From contig PMKB01000316.1 in NCBI GenBank assembly GCA_003157595.1, forward strand, positions 132 to 16,967: 16,836 bases of DNA, written 5' to 3'. Below, one piece after another: positions 14,342 to 16,836 of this stretch. A model generated the notes under the pieces. It worked only from the letters and a program-made list of their open reading frames with translations, was not told where the DNA came from and searched no databases. Both the position numbers and the translations under genes were made by a program. The stretch comes from Solirubrobacterales bacterium (GTDB lineage Bacteria > Actinomycetota > Thermoleophilia > Solirubrobacterales > Solirubrobacteraceae). How positions within the stretch are numbered: position 1 is the stretch's first letter; each line of letters starts with the position of its first letter.

Positions 14342-15760
14342 TTGGTCGATGCCGTCGTCGTCGGCGCCGGGCCCAACGGGCTCGCCGCCGCGATCGAGCT
14401 CGCGCGCAACGGTCGCTCCGTCCATCTGATCGAGGGCTCCGACCGCGTCGGCGGGGGCACGCGGACCGCCGAGCTGACGCTCCCCGGGTTCCGCCACGAC
14501 ATCTGCTCGGCGGTGCATCCGCTCGCGCTCGGATCGCCCTTCCTGCGCACCCTGCCGCTCGGCGACCATGGCCTCCAGCTGCTCGAGCCGCCGGTGCAGG
14601 CGGCCCACCCGCTCGACGACGGTACGGCTGTCGTTCTACAGCGATCGCTGGAGGAGACCGCCGAGGGGCTGGGCGCCGACGCTCGCGCCTACCGCGCGCT
14701 GGTCGGCACCTTCGCCGCGGAGTGGGACCGGCTCGCCGAGTTCGTCCTCGCGCCGCAGACCCGACCGCCGCACTCGCCGCTGCTGGCGGCGCGTTTCGGC
14801 GCGCTCGGCGCGGCCCCGGCGGAGCTGTGCGCGCGCACCGTCTTTCGCACGCCTGCGGCCAGGGCGCTGCTGGGCGGCATGGCAGCCCACGCCATGCGCC
14901 CGCTGCGCGCGCCGGGCACGACGGCATTCGCGCTCGTGCTGCTGGCGCTCGGGCATGCCTGCGGCTGGCCGGTCGCCCGCGGCGGGTCCGAGCAGATCGC
15001 CGCGGCGATGCGCGCCTATCTCGAGTCGCTCGGCGCGACCGTCGAGGTCGGTCGGCCGATCGGCTCACTCGAGGAGCTGCCACCGTCGCGCGCCGTGCTG
15101 TTCGACGTCACCCCGCGCCAGCTGCTCGCGATCTGCGGCGAGGCGCTGCCGGCGCGCTACCGCAGCGCGCTGGCGCGCTACCGCTACGGTCCTGGCGTCT
15201 TCAAGGTCGACTACGCGCTGTCGACCGCCGTCCCCTGGTCGGCGCCCGCCGCGCGCGCCGCCGGCACCGTTCACCTCGCGGGCCGGCTGGAGGAGATCGT
15301 GGCGTCCGAGCGGGCGGTCGCGCGCGGCAAGACGGCAGCTGCGCCTTACGTCCTGGCCGCGCAGCAGTCGCTGATCGACTCCACGCGCGCGCCTGCCGGA
15401 TCGCACACGCTGTGGGCCTACTGCCACGTTCCGAACGGCTCGAGCGTCGACATGACCGAGGCGATCGAGCGCCAGATCGAGCGCTTCGCCCCCGGCTTCG
15501 CCAGCCTCGTGCTCGCGCGCGCGACGCGCGGGCCGGCGGAGCTCGAGGCCGAGAACCCCAACTACGTCGGCGGCGACATCAACGGTGGTCTCGCCAGCCT
15601 GCGGCAGGTGCTCGCGCGCCCGACGCTGCGCGCAAACCCCTATGCGACGCCCAACCGCAGGCTGCTGCTCTGCTCGTCCTCGACGCCCCCCGGCGGCGGC
15701 GTCCACGGGATGTGCGGTTTCCACGCCGCGCGGGCCGCGCTGCGCGGCGCGTTACGCTAG
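14342..15760 (+). CDS. NAD(P)/FAD-dependent oxidoreductase, CrtI/PYROXD2-like
   Basis: This is a 472-residue flavoprotein of the phytoene-desaturase-like superfamily. The dinucleotide motif VVVGAGPNGLAAA occupies residues 5-17, followed by IEGSDRVGGGTRTAEL, which carries the ribose-binding acid and the second FAD contact. The C-terminal FAD box reads CSSSTPPGGGVHGMCGFHAA (about 445-464). Members are desaturases or uncharacterised dehydrogenases; no carotenoid genes lie nearby, so carotenoid synthesis is not supported here. The only usable start is TTG 14342, because TAG lies in frame at 14333; AGAGG at 14334-14338 is very close (three-base gap), so initiation may be weak. A 109-bp gap separates it from the SDR gene, so it is probably a separate unit. 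The iron-sulfur protein gene follows after 42 bp and could be its redox partner. Family firm; reaction unknown. Confidence 0.85.
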   Translation: MVDAVVVGAGPNGLAAAIELARNGRSVHLIEGSDRVGGGTRTAELTLPGFRHDICSAVHPLALGSPFLRTLPLGDHGLQLLEPPVQAAHPLDDGTAVVLQRSLEETAEGLGADARAYRALVGTFAAEWDRLAEFVLAPQTRPPHSPLLAARFGALGAAPAELCARTVFRTPAARALLGGMAAHAMRPLRAPGTTAFALVLLALGHACGWPVARGGSEQIAAAMRAYLESLGATVEVGRPIGSLEELPPSRAVLFDVTPRQLLAICGEALPARYRSALARYRYGPGVFKVDYALSTAVPWSAPAARAAGTVHLAGRLEEIVASERAVARGKTAAAPYVLAAQQSLIDSTRAPAGSHTLWAYCHVPNGSSVDMTEAIERQIERFAPGFASLVLARATRGPAELEAENPNYVGGDINGGLASLRQVLARPTLRANPYATPNRRLLLCSSSTPPGGGVHGMCGFHAARAALRGALR

Positions 15761-15802
15761 CGCCGTGAGCGAACAGCGGGCCAACGAGCACGGGAGCGCC
15801 GG

Positions 15803-16465
15803 ATGACGGATGAGTCCAAGCAGTACAGCTACCCGGGCCGCGCGACCGGCGTGGTCTGGGACGGCCGGTTGTGCATCCACGTCGGCGAGTGCACGCGCGC
15901 CCGCGGCACGCTGTTCGAGAGCGGCCGCGAGCCCTGGTGCGAACCGGACAGCGCCGAAGCCGACATGGTCGCCACGGTCATCGAGCGCTGCCCGACCGGC
16001 GCGCTCAGCTACAGCCGAGCTGACGGCGGGCCGCCCGAGACGCCGCCGGCCGCCAACTCGATCGTCGTCGCCAACAACGGCCCGCTCTACGCGCGCGGCG
16101 AGCTGGAGATCGAGGGAGCGCCGCAGGACTCCCCAGGCCTGCGCACGCGGGCGGCGCTCTGCCGCTGCGGGCTCTCGGCCAACAAGCCCTTCTGCGACAA
16201 CAGCCACGAGAGCGCCGAGTTCCGCGACCGCGGGCCGATCGGCAACGCCGGCGAGGCGCTCGAGGCGCAGGGCGGTCCGCTGCGGGTCCGCCCGCAGCGC
16301 AACGGCCCGCTGCTCGTCGAGGGCAACCTGACGCTGATCAGCGGCCACGGCCTTCCGACCTGGACCGGCACGCGCGTGGCGCTGTGTCGCTGCGGCGAGT
16401 CCGCGAACAAGCCGTTCTGCGACGGCACCCACGCGCTCGTCGACTTCAAGACCGACGAGCGCTGA
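15803..16465 (+). CDS. Iron-sulfur protein with Fer4_19 and two CDGSH domains
   Basis: This 220-residue protein is predicted to carry three iron-sulfur clusters. The N-terminal domain (about 1-75) has Cys24, Cys30, Cys46 and Cys63, the pattern of the divergent Fer4_19 mono-cluster domain ending in CPTGAL. Two CDGSH (mitoNEET-type) 2Fe-2S motifs follow. The first is Cys120, Cys122, Cys131 and His135 (CDNSH, Asn replacing Gly); the second is Cys195, Cys197, Cys206 and His210 (CDGTH). The 3-Cys/1-His ligand set is complete in both. There is no signal peptide or membrane segment, so it should be a soluble cytoplasmic electron carrier or cluster donor. ATG 15803 has GGGAG at 15792-15796, six bases upstream. 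It lies 42 bp after the flavoprotein gene, which supports a shared electron-transfer role (inference). Confidence 0.9.
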   Translation: MTDESKQYSYPGRATGVVWDGRLCIHVGECTRARGTLFESGREPWCEPDSAEADMVATVIERCPTGALSYSRADGGPPETPPAANSIVVANNGPLYARGELEIEGAPQDSPGLRTRAALCRCGLSANKPFCDNSHESAEFRDRGPIGNAGEALEAQGGPLRVRPQRNGPLLVEGNLTLISGHGLPTWTGTRVALCRCGESANKPFCDGTHALVDFKTDER

Positions 16466-16547
16466 GCCCTGAGGCGCCCGGTCGCCAGCGCCACCGCGGG
16501 CGGCTTGCAATGATGGGCGCCGGGCCCTGGCCGCGGCGCGGGACGAT

Positions 16548-16563
16548 CCCGACGGCAGTCGGG
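16548..16563 (+). promoter_or_regulatory. Hairpin in the leader of the nickel/cobalt permease gene
   Basis: CCCGAC and GTCGGG form a perfect 6-bp stem with a GGCA loop, in a GC-rich leader (about 16466-16584). The stem ends 21 bp before the permease ATG, just ahead of the purine-rich Shine-Dalgarno. It could modulate translation or be part of a larger fold. I could not match it to the cobalamin or NiCo riboswitch consensus. Confidence 0.25.
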
Positions 16564-16584
16564 CCCCAAAAAGAAAGAGGCAAG

Positions 16585-16836
16585 ATGGAAGCGAAGAGTC
16601 TGTGCGGCGGCGGCGTTTCTCGCCGGCGCCGGGTCGCACTCTCGCTTGACCGCGGACAGTGGCGGACCGTCGCGTTGATGGCGGCGGTCGTGCTCGGTCT
16701 GCACGCGGTCGGCTTCTTCCTGCTGTTCGCGCTCGTCGTGCCCCACCACTATCGCCTCGGGGGCGCGGGCGCGTTCGCGATCGGGACAGGGGTGACCGCC
16801 TACACGCTGGGCATGCGCCACGCCTTCGACGCCGAC
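16585..16836 (+). CDS. NiCoT-family nickel/cobalt permease, N-terminal part
   Basis: The first 84 codons are present; the gene continues past the window. Residues 1-25 are a basic cytoplasmic tail. Residues 30-52 (VALMAAVVLGLHAVGFFLLFALVV) form the first membrane helix. The second helix leads into GVTAYTLGMRHAFDAD at the window edge, the signature of HoxN/NixA/NicT permeases, whose RHAFDADH motif (HX4DH) selects Ni2+ or Co2+. ATG 16585 is preceded by GAGG at 16577-16580 with a four-base spacer. Nickel or cobalt uptake would serve metalloenzymes or corrinoid synthesis; neither is encoded in the window, so the physiological link is unknown. The motif is distinctive, making the family call strong despite the truncation. 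Confidence 0.88.
   Translation, partial: MEAKSLCGGGVSRRRRVALSLDRGQWRTVALMAAVVLGLHAVGFFLLFALVVPHHYRLGGAGAFAIGTGVTAYTLGMRHAFDAD

Noticed and set aside
14342..15760. Phytoene desaturase of a carotenoid cluster
   Set aside because: The fold matches, but no phytoene synthase, cyclase or other carotenoid gene lies nearby, so only the superfamily is called.
16466..16584. Cobalamin or NiCo riboswitch before the nickel permease
   Set aside because: The conserved boxes of either class could not be found by eye; only a simple hairpin is supported.

Overview
The window reads as a high-GC actinobacterial chromosome segment. GTG and TTG starts, GTGA/ATGA stop-start overlaps, probable leaderless starts and the family mix suggest Actinomycetota, possibly Thermoleophilia/Solirubrobacterales. 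That placement is inference; no taxonomic marker gene is present.

Left part (1-4705) looks accessory. It opens with the C-terminal regulatory part of a MalK/UgpC-type sugar ABC transporter ATPase (1-477). A complete-looking group II intron follows (about 640-2563). It has a reverse transcriptase/maturase ORF and clear ribozyme domains V and VI at its 3' end, and the ORF runs on through the ribozyme into the downstream exon. Three bases past the intron end lies a ~150-bp non-coding element bounded by inverted repeats (2567-2716). Next come an alpha/beta hydrolase (3029-4246) and a gene-poor stretch containing a possible frameshifted scrap of tyrosine recombinase. This scrap ends 24 bp from the 3' end of a tRNA-Thr(GGU) gene (4706-4778, minus strand), the usual geometry for an island integrated at a tRNA.

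Centre (4822-14232) holds a compact catabolic locus arranged around a divergent promoter at 8320-8414. Leftward are an FAD-dependent oxidoreductase fused to a GcvT-like folate-binding domain (sarcosine/dimethylglycine dehydrogenase family) and an overlapping DUF1295 membrane protein. Rightward are a glutamine-synthetase-fold ligase, a GntR/FadR-type regulator, an APC permease with its own promoter, an aldehyde dehydrogenase and an SDR oxidoreductase, most of them overlapping. Together they suggest import of an amine or N-methylated amino compound, gamma-glutamylation, oxidative demethylation with transfer of the one-carbon unit to folate, and oxidation of the resulting alcohol/aldehyde. The substrate is not known.

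Right part (14342-16836) holds a CrtI/PYROXD2-like FAD oxidoreductase, a predicted three-cluster iron-sulfur protein (Fer4_19 plus two CDGSH motifs), and the start of a NiCoT nickel/cobalt permease cut by the window edge. No CRISPR array, rRNA or replication origin was seen.
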